From an uncultured Alphaproteobacteria bacterium (GTDB taxonomy: Bacteria > Pseudomonadota > Alphaproteobacteria > Micropepsales > Micropepsaceae): a DNA stretch of 64,000 nt. The position numbers were made by a program, and so were the translations under genes. Where the stretch lies: positions 1-64,000 of the forward strand of contig CAIOYY010000036.1 in assembly GCA_903862715.1 (NCBI GenBank), in the 5' to 3' direction. Below are positions 8,898 to 17,159 of the stretch, piece after piece. How positions within the stretch are numbered: the first letter of the stretch is position 1; every line of letters begins with the position of its first letter. The notes below the pieces were generated by a model. It saw only the letters and a program-made list of their open reading frames with translations, was not told the DNA's origin and did not search any database.

Positions 8898-11114
8898 CTA
8901 GTGCTGGGTTTCGCCGGAGCCTGCGCCGCGTTTCTTCGGCGGCGCATCGGACAGCACGTCCTTCACCTTGGCGACCAATTGCTTCAGGCCGAAGGGCTTG
9001 GGCAGGAAGTGCATGTCGTCGGTTTTTTCCTCATTGCGGCGGAAGGCTTCTTCCGCATAGCCCGACATGAAGATGATACGCATTTCAGGCCGCAGGCGTT
9101 TGGCCGCGCGGACCAGTGTGGGGCCATCCATGTTCGGCATCACGACGTCGGAAATCAGAAGATCGATCATCCCCTGGTGACCGCGAATAATTTCAAGTGC
9201 CGCCTCGCCGCCATTGGCTTCCATCACCGTATAGCCGCGCATGCGCAGCGCGCGGGCGGCGAAGCTGCGCACGGCATCCTCGTCCTCGACCAGTAGGACC
9301 GTATCCTGCCCTGTTACGTCATGCGGCGCGGGCGCTTCCGCTTCGGGTTGCGGTTCCGGCGCGGCGTTTTCCGAAACGATATGGCGGGGCAGGAAGATGG
9401 AGAAGCTTGTGCCTTTTCCCAGTTCGGATTCGACGGTGATGAAGCCGCCGGTCTGTTTGACGATGCCATAGACGGTCGAAAGACCAAGGCCGGTGCCTTG
9501 TCCGGTGGGCTTCGTCGTGAAGAAGGGCTCGAAGATTTTCGGCAGGTTTTCCTTTGCGATGCCGGTGCCGGTATCGACGACTTCGATGCGCACATAATCG
9601 CCTGGCGGCATGGTCGCGGCGCCGATGGATTTGGCCGCGGTCGACGTGAAGTTCGACGTGCGGATGGTAAGCGTGCCGCCCTCGGGCGGCATCGCGTCGC
9701 GCGCATTCACGCTGAGATTCATGATCGCGTTGGAAATCTGGCCCTCGTCGGCTCGCACCGGCCACAGCGCGGATTCATGCTCGATCTTCAATGCGCAGCG
9801 TTCGCCAAGGAGGCGGCGCAGCAGCATCGACAATTCGGTCAGCATGTCTTTCAGCGCCAGGACTTTGGGCTGCAATGTCTGCTGGCGTGAGAAGGCGAGA
9901 AGCTGGCGCACAAGCCCCGCGGCGCGCACCGAGTTCTGGCGCACCTCGTTGATCTCCTCGAACGAGGGATCACCCGCATTGTGGCGCATCAACAGAAGGT
10001 CGCAATTGCCGATGATCGCCTGCAGGAGGTTGTTGAAGTCGTGCGCGACGCCGCCGGCAAGCTGGCCGATGGCCTGCATCTTCTGGCTTTGCGCGAACTG
10101 GGTTTCGAGCGCCTTCTGTTCCGACGTATCGACGAGATAGAGAATGGCCTGCGGCTCGCCGTCAGGCGTCGCCATGAAGGGACTGGCGAAAAGCTGTGCC
10201 GTTGCGGCGGCGGAGCCGGTCGCGGCGTGAATTTCCACCGGATCGTGGCTGGCTTCGCCCAGCGCCGCGCGCGCGATGCGGTCGAGCGCGGCGGCGCGCT
10301 CATTCGACGCCACGAGATCGCCGAAGCGCACGCCCGCAGCGTAAGCCCCGAGCGAAAAGAAATCTGCAAAGGGCTGGTTCGCTTCCGACACCTTGCTGTT
10401 GCCCAACGTGATGGCGACGCCGACCGGCGCGTTCCGGAAGAATTCGTTGAACCGGATCAGCGCCGACGGAATGCGCTTCTCCACCACGCCGCCTTTCGGG
10501 GGCGTGGCTTCCGACAGGCGCGGCGTGAACCACCAGGCGGCTTCGCCGCGTTTCAGGGGGCGCACGGCGGCGGTCAGGCGCTGGCCGGTTTCGGCCTCGA
10601 AATTTTCTTCCCGCGCGCGGCCATCGACTGCGGCGCGCGCCAGGCGATAGAGCGCCGCCGCCGGGCGCTCGCCCGGAAAGGCGAGCTGGGGGGGCGCGGG
10701 CGGTTCGCCTTCGCCGGCGCCCGCCAGCAGGCGATAGGCGGTATTGCATTCGAGGACCGTGCCGTCGCGTGCCGTCACCGCCCAGGCGATGTTGGACGAG
10801 GCGGCGGCATTGGCCGCGCGCCGGGCCTCGACCGCGCCGTCGAGGCGCTGCGGTAAGGCCAGAAACAGAAACAGAAGCGCGGCGGCGCAGATCGCGGCAA
10901 GCAGCACCACGCCCGCCCAATGCGAGAATTCCGGTACCAAAATAGCGACGCCCGCGCCGACAAGGGCCAGTAGGAAAAAGCCGAGCGCGGCAAGACGGGA
11001 GGTGCCGCCGGGTATTTCCGGGGAAAAGGTGCGTTCGAACAGGGCGGCTACGGCGCTCATGTCTTGGGCGTTCCAATGGTCGCGGGGGTTAACCACGCGC
11101 ATCCCGCGCGACAC
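8898..11114 (-). CDS. cckA: Hybrid sensor histidine kinase, CckA type
   Basis: Cell-cycle histidine kinase/phosphatase that, in Alphaproteobacteria, feeds phosphate through ChpT to CtrA and CpdR. 738 residues: two membrane helices (41-60 and 67-87), two PAS-like segments (about 100-200 and 215-335), a phosphoacceptor H-box GGVAHDFNNLL with His358, an ATPase domain (N-box NLSVNARDAM at 466-475, G-boxes DTGTGIA and GQGTGLGLSTVYG), and a C-terminal receiver (603-720) with Asp656 and Lys706. No HPt domain is present, as expected for CckA. The start is uncertain: GTG 11114, ATG 11102 and ATG 11060 are all in frame without a clear ribosome binding site. It is divergent from the ars operon. Confidence 0.92.
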   Translation of the reverse strand: MSRGMRVVNPRDHWNAQDMSAVAALFERTFSPEIPGGTSRLAALGFFLLALVGAGVAILVPEFSHWAGVVLLAAICAAALLFLFLALPQRLDGAVEARRAANAAASSNIAWAVTARDGTVLECNTAYRLLAGAGEGEPPAPPQLAFPGERPAAALYRLARAAVDGRAREENFEAETGQRLTAAVRPLKRGEAAWWFTPRLSEATPPKGGVVEKRIPSALIRFNEFFRNAPVGVAITLGNSKVSEANQPFADFFSLGAYAAGVRFGDLVASNERAAALDRIARAALGEASHDPVEIHAATGSAAATAQLFASPFMATPDGEPQAILYLVDTSEQKALETQFAQSQKMQAIGQLAGGVAHDFNNLLQAIIGNCDLLLMRHNAGDPSFEEINEVRQNSVRAAGLVRQLLAFSRQQTLQPKVLALKDMLTELSMLLRRLLGERCALKIEHESALWPVRADEGQISNAIMNLSVNARDAMPPEGGTLTIRTSNFTSTAAKSIGAATMPPGDYVRIEVVDTGTGIAKENLPKIFEPFFTTKPTGQGTGLGLSTVYGIVKQTGGFITVESELGKGTSFSIFLPRHIVSENAAPEPQPEAEAPAPHDVTGQDTVLLVEDEDAVRSFAARALRMRGYTVMEANGGEAALEIIRGHQGMIDLLISDVVMPNMDGPTLVRAAKRLRPEMRIIFMSGYAEEAFRRNEEKTDDMHFLPKPFGLKQLVAKVKDVLSDAPPKKRGAGSGETQH

Positions 11115-11255
11115 CGCTATTTTGCCTGATTCGCAAGGCTTGGCGAGATTCTACCACGGGGACACACGGCCCGCTTTAGTTACCTCGAATGATTCCCGCC
11201 ACTCTGTCGCAGGCGGCTCTTGACGCCCCGACAACATTTTGAGAATTATAGAAAT

Positions 11256-11585
11256 ATGAAAATAAAAGATGCCGTCGTCGCGCTGGGATCGCTTGCGCAG
11301 GAAACACGCCTTGCCGTGTTCCGGCATCTTGTGGCCGCGGGGCCCGAAGGGGTTGCCGCAGGGGATATCGCAAAGAAACTGAAAGTGGCCGCCCCGACGC
11401 TCTCCTTTCATCTGAAAGAACTGGAACATGCCGGGCTTATCCGCGCGGCGCGCGAGGGCCGCAGCATCGTTTACGCGGTGGATGTCAAAGCCATGCGGGC
11501 ACTTCTCTCCTATCTCATGGAGGATTGCTGTGGCGGCCGTCCTGAAATCTGCAATCTCGATCTGAAGGGCGCGGTCTGCGCATGA
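11256..11585 (+). CDS. arsR: ArsR-family arsenic-responsive repressor
   Basis: Winged-helix repressor that releases DNA on As(III) binding. 109 residues from ATG 11256; an upstream in-frame ATG (11220) would add 12 residues lacking family similarity. The recognition region is AAPTLSFHLKELEHAGLI (about 46-63). Cysteines cluster at the C-terminus: Cys91, Cys92 and Cys99 in EDCCGGRPEIC, plus Cys108. This resembles the C-terminal As(III) site of Acidithiobacillus ArsR rather than the E. coli CVC site. It overlaps arsC by 4 bases (ATGA), so the three genes form an operon that it should regulate. Confidence 0.93.
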   Translation: MKIKDAVVALGSLAQETRLAVFRHLVAAGPEGVAAGDIAKKLKVAAPTLSFHLKELEHAGLIRAAREGRSIVYAVDVKAMRALLSYLMEDCCGGRPEICNLDLKGAVCA

Positions 11586-12085
11586 GCGAAGACAATATCC
11601 GGAACGTGCTGTTTCTCTGCACGGGCAATTCGGCGCGTTCGGTTTTGAGCGAGGCCTATCTGAACGCAAAAGGCGCGGGCCGCTTTCGCGCCTTCAGCGC
11701 GGGAAGCCATCCCTCGGGCCGGGTGCATCCATTGACGCTGACGACGCTGGAAGCCGCAGGGCTTCCTAAGGATGGTTACCGCTCGAAAAGCTGGGACGAG
11801 TTCGCTGTCGTTGGCGCACCGGAAATGGATGTCGTGATCACGGTCTGTGATTCCGCTGCGGGAGAAATGTGTCCCATCTGGCCGGGGCAGCCGGTGACTG
11901 CCCATTGGGGCTTTTCCGATCCCGCCGCCTTTGAGGGAACCGACGCGGAGAAGCAGGCGTTTTTCCGCGAGATTTTTCGCCAGATACGCAGCCGGATCGA
12001 TCTTCTCTTAAGCCTGCCGATGGCGCGGCTCGACGGCATCGCGCTGAAGAAACAGATATCCGAGATCGGTAAACCCGGTGTCTGA
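11582..12085 (+). CDS. arsC: Arsenate reductase, low-molecular-weight phosphatase fold
   Basis: Reduces arsenate to arsenite, probably with thioredoxin as electron donor. 167 residues with the phosphatase P-loop CTGNSARS and catalytic Cys13. The relay pair is Cys89 and Cys97 (VCDSAAGEMCP), and the general acid lies in the WGFSDPAA loop, as in the thioredoxin-coupled ArsC family. Its start overlaps the arsR stop by 4 bases and its end overlaps the aquaporin gene by 8 bases, so all three are translationally coupled. Its product As(III) would be passed to the AqpS-like channel next door. Confidence 0.94.
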   Translation: MSEDNIRNVLFLCTGNSARSVLSEAYLNAKGAGRFRAFSAGSHPSGRVHPLTLTTLEAAGLPKDGYRSKSWDEFAVVGAPEMDVVITVCDSAAGEMCPIWPGQPVTAHWGFSDPAAFEGTDAEKQAFFREIFRQIRSRIDLLLSLPMARLDGIALKKQISEIGKPGV

Positions 12086-12749
12086 TCTTCCGCGCCGCCT
12101 TATCGCCGAAACGCTCGGCACGGCATTTCTTCTCGCATCCGTCGTCGGCTCCGGCATCATGGCCGAACGCCTGACGGATGATATTGCGCTTCAGCTTCTG
12201 TGCAATGCGCTGGCGACCGGCGCGATGCTGTTCGTGCTGATCGTGATGTTTGCGCGCGTGAGCGGCGCGCATTTCAATCCCGCGGTATCGCTCGCAATGG
12301 TGCTGGACGGGGAGCTCACCGGACGGGACGCGGTGTTCTATCTTCTCGCGCAGACCCTCGGCGGCCTGCTCGGCGTGTTCCTCGCCCATGCGATGTTCGG
12401 CGTGCCTGTCTTCTCGCTTGGCATGCATGTCCGCACTGGCTTCGGCCAGTGGCTGTCGGAAGGTGTTGCCGTCTTCGGTCTTGTGCTGGTGATCTTCGCC
12501 TGCCGCGCCCGCTCAACGGAAAGTATTGCCGCGTCGGTCGCGCTCTATATCGTGGCGGCCTATTGGTTCACGGCATCGACTTCGTTCGCCAATCCCGCCG
12601 TGACGCTGGCGCGTGCGCTGACCCCCAGTTTCTCCGGTATACGCCCGGTGGACGCGCCCGTTTTCATCGCGATGCAGATTCTCGGCGCGTGTCTTGCCGT
12701 TGGACTAGGAAGGATACTGTTCCGTAAGGGCGCGGCTCAGGGGCTCTAA
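12078..12749 (+). CDS. aqpS: Aquaglyceroporin-type channel of the ars operon (AqpS-like)
   Basis: Six-helix MIP-family channel, 223 residues, GTG start inside the end of arsC. The two pore half-helices carry NPA at 67-69 (HFNPAVS) and 172-174 (FANPAVT). The arginine that usually follows the second NPA is Val175, which widens the selectivity filter. I recall the same substitution in Sinorhizobium meliloti AqpS, which replaces ArsB/Acr3 as the arsenite exit route in that ars operon. No arsenite pump gene is nearby, so arsenite made by ArsC is inferred to leave down its gradient through this channel. Confidence 0.9.
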   Translation: MSDLPRRLIAETLGTAFLLASVVGSGIMAERLTDDIALQLLCNALATGAMLFVLIVMFARVSGAHFNPAVSLAMVLDGELTGRDAVFYLLAQTLGGLLGVFLAHAMFGVPVFSLGMHVRTGFGQWLSEGVAVFGLVLVIFACRARSTESIAASVALYIVAAYWFTASTSFANPAVTLARALTPSFSGIRPVDAPVFIAMQILGACLAVGLGRILFRKGAAQGL

Positions 12750-12775
12750 ATTCTTCCCCCTCAAGAGCAAAACGA

Positions 12776-13159
12776 TCACCAGTTGCGCTTCGAGCGCTTC
12801 TCGCGGGCGACGACGCCGGGGGTACGCGCATCGTTCAGATAGATCGCGCCCTCAGTCACCGCGATCTCGAGCCGGTCGAGATAGTCGTTCTCGCAGGGGC
12901 CCTCGGTGCAAAGCCCGGTGCCGGGTTCAAACAGCGCACCATGGCCCGAACAGATGAGATGCTTTTTGTCTTCGGAGAAAAAATGGTCAGGGAAAATTTC
13001 CAGCGGCAGGAACTGGTGCGGGCAGGAATTGATATAGCCATGCAGCGCGCCATCCTTCGCGCGCACGACAACAACATCGAGCCGGTCGGACCCTTCGCCG
13101 AGGACAATTCCCTTCGCGCCGGTACGCGCGAGGTCTTCCGTCCGGCACAGAAAGATCAT
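12776..13159 (-). CDS. Rieske-type [2Fe-2S] ferredoxin-like protein
   Basis: Soluble single-domain Rieske protein of 127 residues. The cluster ligands are visible as Cys46-x-His48 (SCPHQF) and Cys70-x2-His73 (CSGHGALFEPGTG). The second loop is followed by two extra cysteines (Cys84, Cys89 in GLCTEGPCE). There is no membrane anchor or oxygenase domain, so it is not a bc1 Rieske subunit. It could be an electron-transfer partner of an oxygenase or a stand-alone NirD-like protein; the partner is not evident here. The start ATG overlaps the stop of the upstream EVE-domain gene by 4 bases. Confidence 0.88.
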   Translation of the reverse strand: MIFLCRTEDLARTGAKGIVLGEGSDRLDVVVVRAKDGALHGYINSCPHQFLPLEIFPDHFFSEDKKHLICSGHGALFEPGTGLCTEGPCENDYLDRLEIAVTEGAIYLNDARTPGVVAREKRSKRNW

Positions 13160-13575
13160 CCCTTATAGCCGCCCAGTGCGCAGATATGTTTCCACTCGGC
13201 AGGCGTCACCGGCTGCACCGAAAGGCGCGAATTCTTCGCCAGCACCATCTCGTTGATTTTCGCGTTGGCCTTTACCTGAACCAGCGTCACCGGTTTCGGC
13301 ATATCCGCCACCGCCTTCACTTCCACAAGGCCGAAACGGCCCTTCTCGTCGGTGGGGTCAGGACGGTATTCGCCGATCACCTCGACAATGCCGACAATCT
13401 GTTTCTCATCGCCCGAATGATAGAAGAAGCCTTTGTCGCCCTTCTTCATCGCCTTCATATTATTGGCCGCCTGAAAATTGCGCACGCCGCTCCAGGGCTC
13501 GCCCTTGGCGCCCTTCTTCTTCTGCTGGTCCCAGGACCAGGTTTCGGCTTCGGATTTGAACAGCCAGTAGGCCAT
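13156..13575 (-). CDS. EVE-domain protein
   Basis: 139 residues forming a complete EVE (PUA-like) domain, starting MAYWLFKSEAETWSW and containing WSGVRNFQAANNM, GDKGFFYHSGDEKQIVGI and the final WKHICALGG. EVE domains are thought to bind modified bases in nucleic acids; the function of this stand-alone bacterial type (thymocyte nuclear protein 1-like) is not established. It lies between gpsA (upstream on the same strand, 9-base gap) and the Rieske gene (4-base overlap), so all three are probably one transcript. Confidence 0.92.
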   Translation of the reverse strand: MAYWLFKSEAETWSWDQQKKKGAKGEPWSGVRNFQAANNMKAMKKGDKGFFYHSGDEKQIVGIVEVIGEYRPDPTDEKGRFGLVEVKAVADMPKPVTLVQVKANAKINEMVLAKNSRLSVQPVTPAEWKHICALGGYKG

Positions 13576-13584
13576 GAGTTTCTC

Positions 13585-14610
13585 CTATTCCGTTCCCAAT
13601 GGTCGTGACAGCAGGCGTTCACCCGCATCTCGGATATCGAGTTTGCCCGACAAGACATCGGCAACGGCTTCGGCGACCGGCATTTCGACGCCTTGTTTCT
13701 TGCCGCGCGCGACCAAAGCGGGGGCGGTCGCTGCGCCTTCGGCCAGCGGTTTTCCGGGCGCGAGGAGATCGCTTATTTTTTTGCCCGAACCCAGCGCGGC
13801 GCCAAGCGCGAAATTGCGCGAGCTCATGCTGGTGGCGGTAAGAACAAGATCGCCAAGGCCCGAAAGGCCCATCAGCGTTTCGGGGCGCGCGCCGACCGAG
13901 GCACCGAGGCGCAGCAATTCGGCAAAGCCGCGCGCGAGAAGTCCGGCGCGTGCGCTTTCGCCGCCTCGCGCGCCTTCAACCATGCCGCAGGCAATCGCAT
14001 AGACATTTTTCCCCGCGCCGCCCAACGCGATGCCCGTCACATCATCGGTGACATAGGGACGAAAACTCGGCATGGCGCCCATGCTCGCCTGCAGCCGCAA
14101 CGCGATGTCGGGCTTCGCGCCGACCGCGACAAGAGTTGGAAGCCCCCTGGCGGCGTCCTTCGCGAAAGAGGGTCCCGAAAGAATGGCGATCTCGGCCTCG
14201 GGCGCGGCCTCGGCGAGGATTTCGGTGACAAGCTTTCCGGTCGCGGTCTCGATCCCCTTGGCGCACAGCACGATGGGCGTGCCCGCTTTCAGGAAGGGCC
14301 GCATCGCCAGAAGGCTGGCGCGCAAATGCTGCGCCGGGGCGGCCAGCAAAATGGCTTCGACGCTGCAGGCGCGCGCAAGGTCGGACGTCGCCTCAATGCT
14401 CGCGGGCAAGCCGATCCCTGGCAGGAACATCTCGTTCTCATGGCGGGCATTAACGCTCTCTACGACGTCTGCCTCGCGCGCCCACAGAAGAACCTTGCGG
14501 CCCTTGGCGGCGGCGACATTGGCGAGGGCGGTTCCCCACGCCCCGGCACCGATCACCGAGAGCGAGGAATAGGGGCGGGCAGAGGAGGCTGTTGGGGAAG
14601 TCTCGGGCAT
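13585..14610 (-). CDS. gpsA: Glycerol-3-phosphate dehydrogenase [NAD(P)+]
   Basis: Makes sn-glycerol-3-phosphate from dihydroxyacetone phosphate for phospholipid synthesis. 341 residues from ATG 14610 (MPETSPTASSARPYSSL). A longer frame reaches 14712 but would run through the divergent promoter region. The Rossmann motif is VIGAGAWGTALA at about 19-30. The active-site region is ALGGAGKNVYAIACGM, where Lys and Asn are conserved, followed by GLSGLGDLVLTATS. It is divergent from a TetR-family gene, with a direct repeat in between. Confidence 0.96.
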   Translation of the reverse strand: MPETSPTASSARPYSSLSVIGAGAWGTALANVAAAKGRKVLLWAREADVVESVNARHENEMFLPGIGLPASIEATSDLARACSVEAILLAAPAQHLRASLLAMRPFLKAGTPIVLCAKGIETATGKLVTEILAEAAPEAEIAILSGPSFAKDAARGLPTLVAVGAKPDIALRLQASMGAMPSFRPYVTDDVTGIALGGAGKNVYAIACGMVEGARGGESARAGLLARGFAELLRLGASVGARPETLMGLSGLGDLVLTATSMSSRNFALGAALGSGKKISDLLAPGKPLAEGAATAPALVARGKKQGVEMPVAEAVADVLSGKLDIRDAGERLLSRPLGTE

Positions 14611-14618
14611 TGGGATTA

Positions 14619-14639
14619 TTGAACATTCCGTTGAATATT
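14619..14639. repeat. Direct repeat in the gpsA/TetR divergent promoter region
   Basis: TTGAACATT, CCG, TTGAATATT: two 9-mers with one mismatch separated by three bases, about 9 bases upstream of the gpsA start and 73 bases upstream of the TetR start. It is a candidate operator for the adjacent TetR-family regulator, inferred only from position. Confidence 0.4.
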
Positions 14640-14711
14640 TAGTGCGCCGAAGGGACAAAAGGGTTATAGCTAAAAAAAAAAGACCGTGGGAACGTTTCAA
14701 GGACAGGGCCA

Positions 14712-15329
14712 TTGGCCGAGGACAAAGACGTTACAGCCGAGCGTATTCTGGAGGCCGCGCGCAAGCGCTTCGCCCATTACGGCTACGCCAAAACCACCAT
14801 GGCCGAGATCGCGTCCGATTGCGTGATGTCACCGGGCAATCTCTATCGGTTTTTTCCGGGCAAGCTCGATATCGCCGAGGCCATCGCCCGCGAAGACGAG
14901 ATGATCCATCTCGCCGATCTGGACCGGCTGGTGTCCGCGCCGACCGGCAACGCCCGCGAAAAACTGACCGAGTATTTCTTCAGCGAATTGCGCAGCACCT
15001 ACCGCAAATTCGAGGAAGAACCGCAGGCGCTGGAGATCGCGCGCATCATCTCGGTGAAGCGTCCCGATTTCAGCGATTTCCGCATCGATTCCGAACGCGC
15101 GATGATTGCGCGCATTCTGGCGGAAGGCACCAAAAACGGCGAGTTCAACGTCTCCGATGCCAAATATTCGGCGGAAATGGTTCATTCGGCGATGCTGAAA
15201 TTCCGCTTTCCCCAACGCTGGACACACGCGACGCTGCCGACGCTGGAGCGTGAGCTGACGGGCGTGCTGAAACTGATCATGGATGGCCTCACCCCGCGCG
15301 CACATGCGAGCGCCAGCGCGGCGGCGTGA
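14712..15329 (+). CDS. TetR-family transcriptional regulator
   Basis: 205 residues. The N-terminal TetR helix-turn-helix is clear: ILEAARKRFAHYGYAKTTMAEIASDCVMSPGNLYRFF split over residues about 11-48. The remainder is an all-helical ligand/dimerisation domain with a TetR_C-like segment (LDRLVSAPTGNAREKLTEYFF). The start is TTG at 14712, supported by AAGGACAGGG just upstream; no ATG precedes it in frame. It is divergent from gpsA and 91 bases upstream of lolA on the same strand. Ligand and targets unknown. Confidence 0.88.
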   Translation: MAEDKDVTAERILEAARKRFAHYGYAKTTMAEIASDCVMSPGNLYRFFPGKLDIAEAIAREDEMIHLADLDRLVSAPTGNAREKLTEYFFSELRSTYRKFEEEPQALEIARIISVKRPDFSDFRIDSERAMIARILAEGTKNGEFNVSDAKYSAEMVHSAMLKFRFPQRWTHATLPTLERELTGVLKLIMDGLTPRAHASASAAA

Positions 15330-15420
15330 ACCAGGTTCCCGCCCGCGCGTTTCTTATCCGGACCTTTTCCCACCCTTTCTCGGTCCCTATTCGGCCACAA
15401 AGCCCTTTCAAGGTATCGCC

Positions 15421-16059
15421 ATGATGAAACGCAGCGCCTCTCTGTTTGTGTATGCTGGCATGCTTACCGCCTGTCTTTTCGGCGGTGCGCAGGCTGCCGA
15501 GTTCGGCGCGGACGACACCGCGACGCTCGGGCGCGTTTCCGCCTATCTCAATTCCATCGACAGCGCCCAGGGACAATTTGTGCAGGTTGCCGCCGATGGC
15601 ATGTCGGACGACGGCACGTTCTATTTGCGCAAGCCCGGCCGCGTTCGCTTCGAATATGCCGCGCCCAATCCCAATTTGATCATTGCCGACGGTTCGACCA
15701 TCGCCATCGAAAACAGCGATCTGAAGACGACCGATCGTTATCCGCTGACAGATTCGCCCTTGCGCCTTCTTCTGTCGAGCGATGTCGATCTCGCCACCGA
15801 TTCGCGCGTCGTTGCGGTCGCCCGCGAGGCGGGCGCGGTGCGTGTAACCGCACGGCAGGAGGAAGGTCTCGCGCAAGGCCAGATCACGCTCGAATTCGCT
15901 GATAACGGCACCGATCTGGAATTGCGTCAGTGGGAAGTGATCGATGCGCAAGGATTACGCACGCTGATCGCGGTGACGGAATTGCAGTCCGGCGTCACGC
16001 TGTCGCCTGCGCTGTTTGTGATCGAAGACGAGAATCCGTTCGGCCAGCGCGAATTCTAG
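15421..16059 (+). CDS. lolA: Outer-membrane lipoprotein carrier protein LolA
   Basis: Periplasmic chaperone carrying lipoproteins from LolCDE to the outer membrane. 212 residues from ATG 15421, with an N-terminal signal peptide (MMKRSASLFVYAGMLTACLF, cleavage near AQAAEFG). The mature part shows the LolA pattern: LNSIDSAQGQFVQ, GTFYLRKPGRVRFEY, LIIADGSTIAI, LTDSPLRLLLSSDV, and a final block ending LQSGVTLSPALFVIEDENPFGQREF. The longer in-frame upstream extension has no signal character and was dropped. Confidence 0.93.
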   Translation: MMKRSASLFVYAGMLTACLFGGAQAAEFGADDTATLGRVSAYLNSIDSAQGQFVQVAADGMSDDGTFYLRKPGRVRFEYAAPNPNLIIADGSTIAIENSDLKTTDRYPLTDSPLRLLLSSDVDLATDSRVVAVAREAGAVRVTARQEEGLAQGQITLEFADNGTDLELRQWEVIDAQGLRTLIAVTELQSGVTLSPALFVIEDENPFGQREF

Positions 16060-16065
16060 GCGCGC

Positions 16066-16515
16066 GTGAGCGATCGAGATCCGCGCCATTTCTTCTTTTA
16101 CGGTACGCTCCAGCGCGAAGAACTCAGTGACACCGCGCGGCGCGTCCTGCCGAAACTGATCTCCCTTGGCCGCGCCTTTCTTCCCGGCCGCATCCTCGCG
16201 GTGCAGGAACGGAGCTTCGTCTATCCCGCGCTGCTGCCCGCGCTAAGGGAAGGCCAATTTGCTTTCGGGACCTGTTTCAAAGCCGCAAATGATTTCTCTG
16301 AGCACGATCTGGCGCTGCTCGATGCCTATGAAGCGTATTTTCCGAGCTCGCCCGCTACATCGGAATATCTGCGCCAGCAGGTGGAGGTGACGCTGGAGAG
16401 CGGCGGATGCGTGGCGGCGTGGTGCTATTTCTATCATGCGCCGCTCCCGGCCTATGCGGAGCCCATACCCTCCGGCGATTTCCTGGCGTATCTTGCGGTG
16501 GCGAGCTGGAAATAG
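16066..16515 (+). CDS. Gamma-glutamylcyclotransferase-like protein
   Basis: 149 residues from a GTG 6 bases after the lolA stop. The AIG2/GGCT signature FFYGTLQ is at about residues 9-15, followed by PGRILAVQERSFVYPALLPA and an acidic pair region LLDAYEAYF, where the family's catalytic glutamate resides. Members cleave gamma-glutamyl peptides or gamma-glutamylamines to 5-oxoproline; the substrate here is not determinable. It is followed after 8 bases by the MOSC gene, so co-transcription from lolA is plausible. Confidence 0.82.
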   Translation: MSDRDPRHFFFYGTLQREELSDTARRVLPKLISLGRAFLPGRILAVQERSFVYPALLPALREGQFAFGTCFKAANDFSEHDLALLDAYEAYFPSSPATSEYLRQQVEVTLESGGCVAAWCYFYHAPLPAYAEPIPSGDFLAYLAVASWK

Positions 16516-16523
16516 AGCCTGAT

Positions 16524-17153
16524 ATGGAATTGCTTCTTCTATCAGTGAATATCGGCCAGCCGAGGCAGATCGGCATGCGCGCCGGCGAACCGTTAATCTC
16601 CGCCATTGCCAAGGAAAAGACCGGCGCGCCCGCCATTCATGTCGGCGCGCTGGGGCTGGAAGGCGATGCGGTCGCGAATCCGGCCGTGCATGGCGGCGTC
16701 GACAAGGCGGTCTATGCCTATCCCGCCGACAATTGGGCGTGGTGGGAGATGGAGAAGAATTTCCCCTGCCGTCCGGCAGCCTTCGGCGAGAACCTTACTT
16801 TGCGCGGCGCCGACGAAACCGACATCCATATCGGTGATCGCTTTGCCTGGGGCGAGGCGATTTTAGAGGTCAGCCAGCCCCGCTCCCCCTGTCACAAATT
16901 TCAGATCTATTCGGGCCGCGAGAACGCATCCATGCTGATGACGCTCTCTGGGCGCTGCGGCTGGTATTTGCGCGTTGTGAAAGAAGGCGTTGCCGCAACC
17001 GATGCGCCGCTCGCGCGTATTACGCTCGGCCCTGGACCGGATCTGCGTACCGTGTTTTTCGCCGCGTTCGGCAACAAGGTAGAGCCGGCCTTGAAGGCCG
17101 AGATTGCCGACAACCCCGCTCTTGCAGAGGCATGGCGGGTCAAAGTCAGATAG
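16524..17153 (+). CDS. MOSC-domain protein (YiiM-like)
   Basis: 209 residues from ATG 16524. MOSC hallmarks are LGLEGDAVANPAVHGGVDKAVYAY, FGENLT, and the conserved cysteine in SQPRSPCHKF, which in the family handles the molybdenum cofactor or sulfur. The C-terminal part matches the YiiM 3-alpha region. Family members detoxify N-hydroxylated compounds with Moco. It lies between the cyclotransferase-like and VOC genes with 6-8 base gaps. Confidence 0.9.
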   Translation: MELLLLSVNIGQPRQIGMRAGEPLISAIAKEKTGAPAIHVGALGLEGDAVANPAVHGGVDKAVYAYPADNWAWWEMEKNFPCRPAAFGENLTLRGADETDIHIGDRFAWGEAILEVSQPRSPCHKFQIYSGRENASMLMTLSGRCGWYLRVVKEGVAATDAPLARITLGPGPDLRTVFFAAFGNKVEPALKAEIADNPALAEAWRVKVR

Positions 17154-17159
17154 GAACGC

